Assembly: GCA_023678885.1 (NCBI GenBank)
Contig: CM042987.1
Coordinates: forward strand, 27,800,927-27,864,926
DNA: 64,000 nucleotides
Direction: 5' to 3'
Source of the DNA: Pogostemon cablin
Lineage: Eukaryota; Streptophyta; Magnoliopsida; Lamiales; Lamiaceae
Position 1 is the stretch's first letter, and the number at the start of each line of letters is the position of its first letter. Position numbers and translations under genes: made by a program. Below, one piece after another: positions 23,571 to 33,529 of the stretch. The notes beneath the pieces are model-generated. The model searched no databases and was not told the origin of the DNA. It saw nothing but the letters and a program-made list of their open reading frames with translations.

Positions 23571-24072
23571 TGAATATATAAATAGTAATAATTTCAAAAA
23601 TCCCAAGGGCCCATTTCCTCCCTAAGCCCATTGTGGCTCTGTCAATGCCGAAATCCATGGGCTTTCTGTATAGCTGTCCATTTGGTCCTCAGCATTATTA
23701 TCTATTGGACTCTATTAATAGTAGTTCTTTAAATGTTTTATCAACACCCATCAATTTTTTACGTTTATTTATGAGCCGCTATTGCCACCCGAGTCTTTTT
23801 TAGGGCATCCAAACATTTTAAAATTTTTTAATGAAATTACTTTTTAGCCCAGTTGATAATCTTATGCCGTATGCCACAGAATCTTTTTACTAACCACACC
23901 CACCTTTTCCAGTTTCAAGCCATTTCTAATCAACATGAGAACAAGCTGAAGCTTTACATTATCTGTCAAACTTGAGTTAGGCGACCGTCCGACTTCTCAT
24001 ACTCTCTTCAAGTTGAAGTTAGGGCTTGACGCCATTTGTGGGGCAAATGCTGCTCGCATGTCTGCTCAATAT
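23571..24072. other. Intergenic, no feature identified
   Basis: No ORF, repeat end or RNA gene recognised between the Mutator-like element and the NB-LRR relic. Confidence 0.4.
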
Positions 24073-24640
24073 TCAATTCTTGAGATTACAGAGGTTCAAG
24101 TGCATTTTATGGAATAGTAGTACTATCGCCTTTATGGAGAAATCCATCATAAGACAATCAAACATCTTAGAAGAGAATGAAGGTTGAACAAAGGGGTTGC
24201 AACTCAATTCTCTCAGCTTCTTTAGGATGGGAAAGATGGAGGGGGAGGCGAGTATAAACAACTCACACCTTTTGATACTTAAACTCTTAAGACTTGGGAA
24301 CATCTCTCCCACTTGCTCATCTTTTGACCATACTATCAATCTTGCTAAACCATCCAATTCCAGTCTTTCCCCTTTGTGTTTTCACCTCCATCTTCTATAA
24401 TATATACTCTAAACAATCAAGATTTATACAAATACTCCAGAAGAGAAAGAGACCTCTCAGCTGTGGAAGATGCCTGCAATTTTGGTCATTTTCAAGGGCT
24501 ATACCTCTTATGTTGGTCATTTGTTCATCCAAAGAGCTTTGAGCACTTTCTTATCATCTGTTGGCTCTGTTGATTTCGAGGATGTGCCATCACTTCCCCA
24601 TACTAAGACCAAATCGCAAAGGTTGAATTTGGGCAAATAA
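24073..24640 (-). pseudogene. NB-LRR disease resistance gene relic (LRR segment)
   Basis: Reading the minus strand from about 24640 leftwards gives broken but recognisable leucine-rich repeat text: QMTNIRGIALENDQNCRHLP then QLRGLFLF, followed after frame breaks by a continuous stretch with GLARLIVWSKDEQVGEMFPS, LKSLSIKRCELFILASPSIF and PILKKLRELSCNPF. The NCRHLPQL and GEMFPSLKSLSIKRC patterns are typical of LRR domains of coiled-coil NB-LRR proteins (RGA-like). In-frame stops and shifts near 24370-24600 and the lack of any NB-ARC domain make this a fragment. No other NB-LRR piece is in the window. Confidence 0.75.
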
Positions 24641-24745
24641 ACCTAAATCTGAAAATTGGGTAATTCCATGTTTTTCCCATGGTGAATTTAGTAATATAGG
24701 GAAAATGTTAGTAATATGGAATTTTGGTGTAAGGTAAGGGATGAG

Positions 24746-25889
24746 TAGGGGTGGGCGGTATGGCATACCGAAGATTTTTGGTCATACCATATACCGTACC
24801 GAAATTTTCGGTATTTAAAAAATCATATCGTTACCTTACCTAAACTTTCGGTATACCTTAGTTCGGTATATACCAATATTTCGGTATAAGAAAATAGTAT
24901 ACCTTTTGCTTACCAATATTTCGGTATGCCATACCATACCTAAAATATCGGTATATATCATCCTATTACATAGTTTGCTATACCGTTATACATCTAAAAT
25001 TCAATAAATCTTATAAAAACCATGTACTAGAAAAGTGAAAGATAGCTATAAAACATACTCTAATAAATAACAAATTCAAAAATATACGACAATCTACAAA
25101 CGACCAAATTAAATAAGAGTAAGTCTCATGAAAACCGGGTTTACATGTAAGCCTTATTTTTTAATATTACTCTTTAATATATAAAAAATAACTCTTTGAA
25201 GAGTAATAATTTTTACACAATAGAGTAATAATTCGTATCTCTAAAAAGTAATTTTTCATGTACTTAAAGTAATCCATACATCGAGATTTACAAGAATTTG
25301 AAGAGTAATTTTTTAATTTAAAAAGTAACAATTCATGTGCTAAAGAGTAAATTTTTATGTACTAAACAGTAACCGAGTTTATATAATTAATATATCTAAA
25401 CCCGTTTTACAAAGTGTTTGTCATTAAATAAATAGTACCTAAGAGATCTACACAAAAATATATTCATATACATAGAATTACTTAATTAAAAAATAAGTAC
25501 TAATATCATGTAAGTCAATGATCTTTATCAATAATTTATAATTATGAAGAAATATACAGTAAGATTTTAGATTTAATCTTTAATAAAATAGTGTATATAT
25601 ATAATTTAATTAAAAATTATAATACATAAATAATAATTATAATTGTATGCATCATCTAATATGGTAATATCGTATCATATAACTCAAAAATTTGAATATT
25701 TTACGGTATTTCGGCATATACCAAAATACCGCGGTATTGATTATTTATATACCTTTATCATACCAAAATTTTCAATACGGTATCATACCTTACCAAAAAT
25801 TTCGACATACCTAAAATTTCGGTAAAATCGGTATTTTTCGTTATGATAAGGGCGATATACCAAAATTTCGGTATATTTCCCCAGCCCTA
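24746..25889. mobile_element. hAT-like element made of TTCGGTAT/ATACCGAA words (1144 bp)
   Basis: Ends TAGGGGTGGGC and CCCCAGCCCTA are inverted at their outer bases and flanked by a perfect 8-bp duplication GGGATGAG (24738-24745, 25890-25897). Both end zones of 200-250 bp are almost entirely GGTATACC, TTTCGGTAT and ATACCGAAA words in both orientations. The centre holds other sequence, including a repeat at about 25130-25410 related to 7660-7900. No transposase ORF. Confidence 0.88.
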
Positions 25890-25897
25890 GGGATGAG

Positions 25898-27192
25898 GGC
25901 TGGAATAATATTTTGCCTACATTCGAGTGCTCTCAAAAAAGATTCGGGAGACAATTGCACAGCCTGCATTTAAATAACCTCAATTTAAATTGAAGAAAAT
26001 TTTTTAGAATTTACCTTGACTTCCCATTCCATCTTTGCACCTTGATTTTGAAAACGTTTTTGAATTATCAAAAGTTTTGCTTATATACACTTAATTACCG
26101 GTCCAACTTAATTACCGGTTGGGAGAGTCTTATAAGTACATATAAAGCCTCGAAGGCACGAATTTAGATCCATGCCCTTTACAATTTCCGTGCCCCTTTA
26201 TAATTTAAATTCCCTATCAATACATAGATTTAAATAAAATAGAGTGAGGAAGAATTGTGTTTACATAGGAACGCAGGAGCTTTTGCATAAAGATAAAGAA
26301 TAATAATAAAGCTGAAAAAATAAAGATCTGTTGAAAATAATGTACAAGTACATATAAAGATTTTGAAAACCAAATCCTAATTTTCAAAATAAAAAAAACA
26401 ATCAACACCCAAGATTACTCTAATTAATTAAAGTGTATTTTGAGTGCACCCGGTATATGTGTATGACTTTTTATTATATTTTGTATAAATATTATTCTTT
26501 TTTTATACGTATTTTGTAATAATTATATATTTTTTTCACATTAAATTTTTTATCCATATGTATACAACTTTTTATTCAATAATGTATACATTATTTTTTA
26601 ATAATTATATATTTTTACACTTAATTTTTCATTAAAAAAACTAAAATTAAATTGTATACATTATTACTTATAATTGTATATGTTTTTTTAATATTTTTAT
26701 CTATAATTAGCCTTAATTAAAAAGGCTAAAGTATCACAAAATAAAAATAACTCTTTTTCAAATCACCAATTTAATTTCAAAATTCTCTCCCCTAACACAC
26801 ACAATTAAATATACTAAAATAAGACAAAAGTCACTAGTAATTTTTTTTAAATGACAACTTTTTTTCCATGTAAAAATGTAATATATTAGTTAGAATTAAA
26901 ATGTAATGAAATTAATGATTTATATGTTTTTAAGTGTTAAGTACAATTTTGAAAAATATATTTATAAAATATAAATTTGTTTACGCAATACTCCTATCAA
27001 GTAAATTTATATTTATTTTATTTTCAAAGTGTAAGTACAATTTTGAAAAAATATTTAAAAAATATAAATTTGTTTAAGGAATAGTATCAAGTAAATTTAA
27101 ATTTATTTTTAAATCACATGTTGGTTAAATCCATGACCTGATGACTCATGACCCAAATCTCAAAGAGATTAAGCGCAAGCCATCTAACATGA
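25898..27192. other. Gene-free AT-rich region with a dispersed repeat
   Basis: About 26140-26290 resembles 28040-28160 (GTGCCCCTTTATAATTTAAA against ATGCCCTTTCACAATTTAAA, then a TTGTGTTTACATAGGAAC-like end). The rest is AT-rich with no recognisable gene. Confidence 0.4.

Positions 27193-27237
<45 letters not shown>
27193..27237. repeat. (AAT)15 microsatellite
   Basis: An uninterrupted AAT array of about 45 bp. Confidence 0.95.
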
Positions 27238-27610
27238 TTATTCTGCAGATTTTCATGCTTCAAATAATCAGAAGCTGCAGATCTAGAGATTCAGAAAAAT
27301 ACCAAAATAATAATAATAATCATAATAAAATAAACAGAACATATACTCAAGATAAAAAGCCCTCAGATCTCATAGCTTTAATAAATCACAAACCGGCAGA
27401 CGGAGAGATCCAGCACTGGCCTCACACACCGCGCAAGGAACAACCCAACCACCACCGCCACGTGTAATTGTGTGCGTGTATTTTTTTTTTATGTAGTGGA
27501 TGGAAGAAGAATGGCAGAAGGATGAATTTGGTGGAGGCGGCGGATTATCCAGGCGGCGCGTGAAGAACAGCGATGACTCCGACTCCGTCACGCCGCCTTC
27601 AATTATCTAG
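27238..27610. other. GC-richer segment with a 36-codon plus-strand ORF of unknown meaning
   Basis: At 27500-27610 the plus strand has an ATG-initiated ORF of 36 codons, MEEEWQKDEFGGGGG... SVTPPSII, ending TAG. Base composition is much less AT-rich than the flanks, as in coding sequence. I do not recognise it. It could be a small peptide, a terminal exon, or a captured fragment. The opposite-strand ORF here starts with GTG and is not supported. Confidence 0.3.
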
Positions 27611-28137
27611 TTTTTCCATCATCGGGCAATTGATTTCTGGAAAAGATTATACAGATATAAAAACAAATTACTCCAGAGAATGAAAAAGCATACATGTTGA
27701 TTACACGATAGTGGGGAACTAACCCTAAGGTTATTGGCTTCTTCCAAGATTAGGTTTTATAAGCGTGGGAGTGGAATTTTGGATGGCTTAAAAAATGGCC
27801 CATTGGGCTTTTATTTATTGTGGGTTTGTTTAACGTAGGCCCATCTTGATCTTTTTTGTTTCTGAAGGGGTAGAACTAGAAGTAGAACCATAGTTTTAGC
27901 ATATTAGTTTTTAATGGCCTAATACGGTTTTCAAAATGTAAACGCGACTTTTTAAAGCTAAAATCAGTTTCATTTGTTTGCTTTATTATCGACCACATTT
28001 TGATTTAACATTTTTTATATCTTATCTTATCTTACTATATCGAGGTTTCTGTATACTCGGGCGCATGGAGCACACATTTCGTGCGTCTTTGCAATTTTCA
28101 TGCCCTTTCACAATTTAAATCCTAGAATATAGGGGAG
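27611..28137. other. Intergenic, ends in a dispersed repeat
   Basis: No gene seen. From about 28045 the sequence (CTCGGGCGCATGGAGCACAC, ATTTCGTGCGTCTTTGC) belongs to the same repeat family as the element at 46196-46948. Confidence 0.4.
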
Positions 28138-28157
28138 AGTTGTGTTCACATGGGAAC

Positions 28158-28441
28158 ACGAAGTATCCCTCCGTGTACCACTCTTTGACTTTCCCCGTTA
28201 GTGAGAATGAAAAAAGCTGCATTCTGATAGCATCATCCGGAATATTCCTATGCTTCTGCGTCCTCGCATACTTATTAAATAACTTCAGATGCTCACTAGG
28301 ATTCTCCAAAAGATTACCACTAAACTGCTGTGCTTGTACCATTCGGATCAGTCCAAACGGCAACTCAAAACTCTCCACAGTAAATGCGGGTCCATTCAAT
28401 CCAGTGTTCATAGTATGCTTCAGCTTATATTGATTCCGCAT
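28158..28441 (-). pseudogene. Truncated gag fragment of the Athila-type element
   Basis: The minus-strand frame starts MRNQYKLKHT and contains QFSGNLLENPSEHLKLFNKY and AIRMQLFSFSLTGKVKEWY. The F-G-x-x-x-E-x-P-x-x-H-L and F-S-L-x-G-x-x-x-x-W pattern is the start of the retrotransposon gag domain in plant Ty3 elements. The reading frame breaks into non-gag sequence (YFVFPCEHN) at the left truncation point. It is 5 to 10 times shorter than a full gag-pol. Confidence 0.8.
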
Positions 28442-28770
28442 GGGGTTGGGTCCCTTTGATCTTCTTCAGCCATCTCTACTGTCTCAGTCTCTTCTTCAGA
28501 CGAATAGAAAGTATCCGACTCCGAGCTAGAAATAGGTGTAGCTTGTTGCCTTCTCTTCCTTCTATTCAGTCTGACAAGTGCTTCAAGTTTTAGGTTGAGT
28601 GGTTCAATAAGGAGTCAACTTGACCTAGTGATCATACACTTGTTCTCACGCAGCTAATCAGAATAGTTTGGATGTAAATAAAATAAAAATAAGAATAAAA
28701 GCAATTAAAAATTTATAGTCCTAAATTAAAATAAATCACAAAAGAATTAAAAGTAAAGCCTAGAAAATTA

Positions 28771-28788
28771 TCCCTGGCAACGGCGCCA
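28771..28788 (-). other. Primer binding site, tRNA-Asp type
   Basis: TGGCGCCGTTGCCAGGGA on the minus strand, two bases inside the LTR end. Confidence 0.85.
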
Positions 28789-28790
28789 TT

Positions 28791-30468
28791 TGCTTGTTCA
28801 CCTTTTTGAGTGTCCCCAAGTGTAGGGAATCAGTTGCAGATAAGCGTATGACCAAATCTATTACCGAACCCAAAGAATAATTCTAGACTTACTATTTAAT
28901 CTATTTATGACTACTCTAACCTAAGACAAATCTGGATTTATAAGTGAATTCAATTAAACCTAAGAAAGCAGAGAATAAGTACTTAAAATAATAAAATAGT
29001 AAATAAAAATAAGGATGAAGTGTTCAAGAGAGAAGATAGATAGCACTAGGAATCTAGTTAAATTGCTCAAATCAAATCACTAGATAATCGGTTAAAATTC
29101 CTACAGATTTTATAAAAGCAATCACTTAATTATGTTAAATCCCTAAATCCTCAGATGCAGAAGAATAATTCCTACTCCCTTCTAGGTACTTAAGAAATAA
29201 ACTTCAATTCCCACTTAACATTTCTTAAACCAAATCCTCTAAAATGGTAATTAATAGATATATTAAGTGTCCAATATTAATTATTCTAATGAATATAGGT
29301 TGTATGATTAAGTCCTCTTTACCTATAAACAGACAGACAAATATAATCACTTTATAACACAAGCAATAATCTTAATATGCAAAGGTAATTGGCATACTCG
29401 TGAATAAGGACAGATCATATAAGACAAAAATAGAAGTCTAAAATCAAAGCATTAATAAATGAATAAGTATACTGCAGAAATCCAACCTAGTCTAGATCAT
29501 CAATTCAAACTTCAAAACCTAGCACTATCCAAGAAGTATTAGTCCATGGTGTTACAAGAAACACCCATGGTTAGGTATGAAAACAATCTCATGAGTCTAT
29601 AATTCAAAGGTAAGAAGGAAAGAATAAGAAAAACCTTAGTTGTGGCGTGATTTTCCGTTCTTTCTTCCGTGATTCTGAACCTTCTCGCTCTCCTTCTCAA
29701 GTAAGCAACACTGATGAACTCTCCAGGATGGATGGATGGGTTGGTGATGGTATTTTGGTAGGGTATGGAATGGAAAAGTAATGAAAATTTGTGGAGAGTT
29801 AGGGTTTGGAACACCCCAAGGGCTCCTTTTATAGTTGAAGGCTGAAAAAATTCGAATTCTCTCTCAAAAGTGGGCTTTTTCACGTCAAAAATATGAACGT
29901 GCCAAAAAATGCATTTCGGACATGCTGGGGCATGGCACTAGTCGTGCCGCCCACTAGTGCCGCACGTCCGCACGGGTCGTGCCACCCGTCTGTAGTCTGC
30001 GCAACCTCACGGTTTTGCACATAACTTCTTCACTCGATCTCCGATTGAGATGATATTTGCGCTCACGCGATCCTCTCTTCCTTGGCTTTCCAACCATATA
30101 AAGAAATTCTAAAAATTCATCCATTTAAATATGACACGATTCATGCATTGTCAGGAATGAGTCATGCTCTTTCGGAACATGCTGGGCGGCGGTGGCCTCT
30201 CGTGCTGCACGTAGCCAGCACGAGTGCTGAAGATGCTGGCACGAGTCGTGCCATGCTATAACAAATCCTCCTTTCGCCCAACTTCGCTCCCGACTTCCAT
30301 TTTTGCTCTTTTTACCTCGTTTTCCACATAAAAATACGAAATAACACCTCACATGCATCTATAATACAAATATATGCAATTTAACCAAAAGATGCTCAAA
30401 TACGGATATAAATTCCATACAACGGTGCTAAATCGAACCCTAAAATATGCAGATTTTCACGCTAAATA
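28791..30468 (-). repeat. LTR of the partial Athila-type element (about 1678 bp)
   Basis: Read on the minus strand it starts TATTTAGCGTGAAAATC (a TG start mutated to TA, judged against TGTTTAGTGTG in the copy at 38246) and ends GGTGAACAAGCA. A stretch at 29930-30250 is crowded with GCACGAGTCGTGC-like palindromic words. The block at 30011-30096 is shared with the LTR at 51100-52735. Confidence 0.82.
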
Positions 30469-30739
30469 TATACCCGTATCCGATTAAAAAATAACTACTT
30501 GAACCCTTATTCGTCCCATTTAAAAAATCTATTATGCTACATGTACCCGTCTCATTACCGTTTATCAGTACCCGTGAGTACCATACCCGTTTAATATTAA
30601 TTTATTTTATATATATTTATATTTTGTTATTTTGCATTATTATTAATTAAATATAAAATAAATATAATATAAATTGTATTATTTTAAATAAATAGTTAAT
30701 AAATATGATTAAATAAAACTTATAACTATTAATTAAATA

Positions 30740-30994
30740 CTCACTCCATCTCATTTCAGATGACACACTTTCCATTTTTGACTGTCCTATAAAAGTTTGC
30801 ACATTTTCATAAAAAACAAAAAGTAAAAAACAATCACCCTTCCCCATACACTTTATTTACAAAAAAATCATCTCTGCCTAACATACTTTATCATTTATTT
30901 TTTACAAAAAAATACCATTATACCCCTAAATGTTATCACTTCCTTAATTTCTGTACCGGAATTGGTGGTGCAATGTTTTGTGGGATGGAGGGAG
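30740..30994. mobile_element. Stowaway MITE (255 bp)
   Basis: CTCACTCCATCTCATTTCAG and TTTTGTGGGATGGAGGGAG between TA dinucleotides. Confidence 0.82.
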
Positions 30995-31114
30995 TATATA
31001 AAATATCTTATAATATATAAATTATATAATATATATTAAATTTTATAAAAAACTATATATAATTGGGGTACTCGCGGGTTTTGAGGCATTATATGTACCT
31101 GTCCCAAACCCTAA

Positions 31115-31387
31115 GGTAATATTTGGTTTGGGGTTATGTGGGTTTGAAAACCATGAATAGTGTGTTCTATATTTGTTTTGGGTTTTGAGTAGGGTATGTT
31201 TTAACTTTATGTCAAATTAATGTATTAATTTATTTAAAAAGTTAAATGAGAGAGGAGAGATAAATAGAGAAAGTGTATTAATTGAGGAGAGAGAATGTAG
31301 TAGGTATATATAAGGGTGGTTTTTAAAATTTGGATGTGAGTTTTGAAAACCAAAACCTGAGTTTGAAAACCGTAAAGGAACATTGCC
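31115..31387. mobile_element. Tourist-like (PIF/Harbinger) MITE, left of a head-to-tail pair
   Basis: Starts GGTAATATTTGGTTTGGGG after TAA (31112-31114) and ends GGAACATTGCC before TAA (31388-31390). The TAA target and the sequence shared with the next copy support a Tourist-like MITE. Confidence 0.82.
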
Positions 31388-31390
31388 TAA

Positions 31391-31888
31391 GGTAATGTTT
31401 GGTTTGGGGCTATCTGGGGTTTGAAAACCATGAATAGTGTGTTCTATATTTATTTTGGGTTTTGAATATGGTAGGTTTTAACTTTATATCAAATTAATAT
31501 ATTAATTTATTTAAAAAGTTAAATGAGAGATGAGAGATAAAGAGAGAAAATGTATTAATTGAGGAGAGAGAATATAATATGTATATACTCCATCCGTCCC
31601 TTCAAAAGAGTGTGTTTTACTTTTTGCACGTGAATTAAAGAATATTATTGTTTAATATATAGTTGGTAGTTGTATTAGTGGGAGTATGAACCCATGTTTT
31701 AATTGTATTAGTGAGTGTGTGTGGGTCCCATTTGTATAAAAAGAAAAGGAGACCCTTTGGGTGGAACGCCCAAAATAGAAAAAAGGGACTCTTTGAGTGG
31801 GATGGATGAGTATATGGGTGGGTTTTAAAATCAGGATGTGGGTTTTGAAATCCAAAACCTGGGTTTGAAGCCGAAAACGAACATTGCC
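31391..31888. mobile_element. Tourist-like (PIF/Harbinger) MITE with nested Stowaway
   Basis: Starts GGTAATGTTTGGTTTGGGG immediately after the TAA shared with the previous copy and ends ACGAACATTGCC before TAA (31889-31891). A Stowaway at 31588-31810 interrupts it. A copy in reverse orientation is at 62666-62966. Confidence 0.85.
31588..31810. mobile_element. Stowaway MITE (223 bp) nested in a Tourist-like MITE
   Basis: CTCCATCCGTCCCTTCAAAA and TTGAGTGGGATGGATGAG with TA on both sides; interior carries TTTTGCACGTGAATTAA and GTAGTTGTATTAGTG. Confidence 0.88.
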
Positions 31889-32129
31889 TAATGGTATTTC
31901 TTACAACTACCCGTACCAATTTCAAACCCATTTATAACTACCCGTACCCTACCCATTAGGGTTCGGGTAGATCGGGTACTCGAAAATACTTGTCCCATTA
32001 CCATTCCTAAATACAATTACTCACTACACATAAAATGAGTATTAGTAATTTTAAAAAAAAAACATTAGTTAATTCTTAAATAATTTTATATTTTAAATAG
32101 GAATTTCACACCATTGTACCTCACATGGG

Positions 32130-32272
32130 ATCCCCTACTCCATCTCATGTTCCATGGAGTAGGGAATGTGACAAGTGTCCAATTTTTACACAATTATGTG
32201 TGAAAATGGGACACTTGTCACACTCCCTACTCCATGGAACATGAGATGGAGTAGGGAGTGGAATAGGGGATT
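32130..32272. repeat. Near-perfect hairpin upstream of the receptor-like pseudogene
   Basis: The arms (about 32134-32191 and 32198-32262) pair almost completely: CCATCTCATGTTCCATGG with its inverse, then GTGACAAGTGTCC with GGACACTTGTCAC. Each arm also folds on itself (CCCTACTCCAT with ATGGAGTAGGG around CTCATGTTCC). Outer bases ATCCCC and GGGGAT extend the pairing. It is a foldback MITE or a potential small-RNA precursor about 460 bp before the ATG at 32735. Confidence 0.88.
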
Positions 32273-33077
32273 TGATTTGATTATACCTTGCCTCTGGAGA
32301 AGCCCGCTTTGGGGCTTGACGTCATAAAACCACTGGCTCGCCCTCAATATTCTTCCCTTTCCTCTGTCTTACTCCTTTAATAATTCATTCATTCAAAATA
32401 AAGTAATGAAGCTAACAACTAGGGAAGAGTTCTAACGATGGGTACACTATTTTTTTTCATTCACACATTCACTTTCTCTCCTGTCTTCTTCCAGCCTTCC
32501 ATTATCCTTTTTCTTGTTGAATCGTCAAAGTGTGTATAACTGCATTTCATACACTATGTAAGTCTTGGTCTCTATCTTCTGTACTGCAAGTCTTTCTTTT
32601 CTTAATTCTAACTTTTATTTATTTTATTTTATTGACATATACAGGGCAAAGTAGGCATTTCAATGTATATAGGAGTATGTGTGTTGTACTTCATCCATAC
32701 AATTCAAACAGATGAACGTTCAGTTTCTTTGCAAATGACGAATTGCTCCCTTCTATTCTTCCTCCTTATTCTCTTCTCCATTTCTCTCTTCAGGCTAAGC
32801 TATACTATCGGGAACGACACCGTTTTCTGCCCCGACATCGAGAAACAATCCCTATTAAGCTTCAAACAATCTTTGAAAGATCCAAACAATCTACTTTCTT
32901 CATGGGATTCCATGGCCAATTGCTGCGACTGGAATGGTGTGATTTGCAGCAACTTTACTGGTTCTGTCCATGAACTCAGCATTCGAGGATTATCGGGCAA
33001 GATTAATTCATCTCTGCTCAATCTGAAACATCTCAGGTATCTCGACCTCAGCCGAAATTCCTTTTCTGAGGAATCAA

Positions 33078-33529
33078 TGTAAGATTATTATGGCCTAGTG
33101 CCATTAATAATTAAATATTTATATATAAGATATTTACTATAATCAAATATCTTAAATAAAAGATACGGTTTAAATAAATAATATATGAGATAAATAAGGT
33201 CATATATATTTATGGATAACAAATCACATTGATAGAATGTGATTTGATTAAGATTTAATATTCAGATCTGGTCTTCTCTCCACCTATTAAAAGAGACACG
33301 GTATTATGATAATCTATCACATTAAGTCTTACGTAGTGTGCCATAAAGAAAGGGGTGAGGAGAGAGAAATCAGTTCCCGGTGTAATTCGTAGGAACGTGT
33401 CAAAGGAAGACGGTCGTCAATGGCGTCTCAAGGTAAGTCTTTTAATTGTTAAAAAGAGATGTAAAAATCATGAAGATCTAAGATCCATGACAATTAATAA
33501 ATTAATTGATTTATGAATTTATGCTTACA
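33078..33529 (+). repeat. 5' LTR of copia copy 2 (452 bp)
   Basis: Matches 5132-5576 and 40597-41160; TG...CA ends and primer site directly after. Confidence 0.9.

Larger units (their letters stand above)
28138..30468 (-). mobile_element. Partial Athila/Tat-type Ty3 LTR retrotransposon (5' LTR, primer site, gag start)
   Basis: On the minus strand the order is LTR (30468-28791), primer site (28788-28771), leader, then gag coding up to a break near 28158. The primer site TGGCGCCGTTGCCAGGGA matches the tRNA-Asp type used by Athila and Tat lineages. The LTR matches the solo LTR at 38246-40176 (shared ...CCCTACACTTGGGGACA and GGTGAACAAGCA end). No pol or 3' LTR follows; the left side runs into unrelated repeat sequence, so the element is truncated. 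Confidence 0.85.
30469..32010. mobile_element. Word-array element (ACCCGTA/TACGGGT words) hosting four MITEs
   Basis: Both outer parts (30470-30600 and 31890-32010) repeat ACCCGTA, CCCGTAC and GGGTAC-like words; the right end reads CCCATTACCATTCCTAA. Inside are a Stowaway (30740-30994), two adjacent Tourist-like MITEs (31115-31387, 31391-31888) and a Stowaway nested in the second. The left end abuts the truncated Athila LTR, so its own terminus and target duplication are lost. It resembles the hAT-like word-array elements in style, but its class is not proven. Confidence 0.55.

Noticed and set aside
27370..27591. 73-codon minus-strand ORF
   Set aside because: Starts with GTG, not ATG, and no domain is visible.
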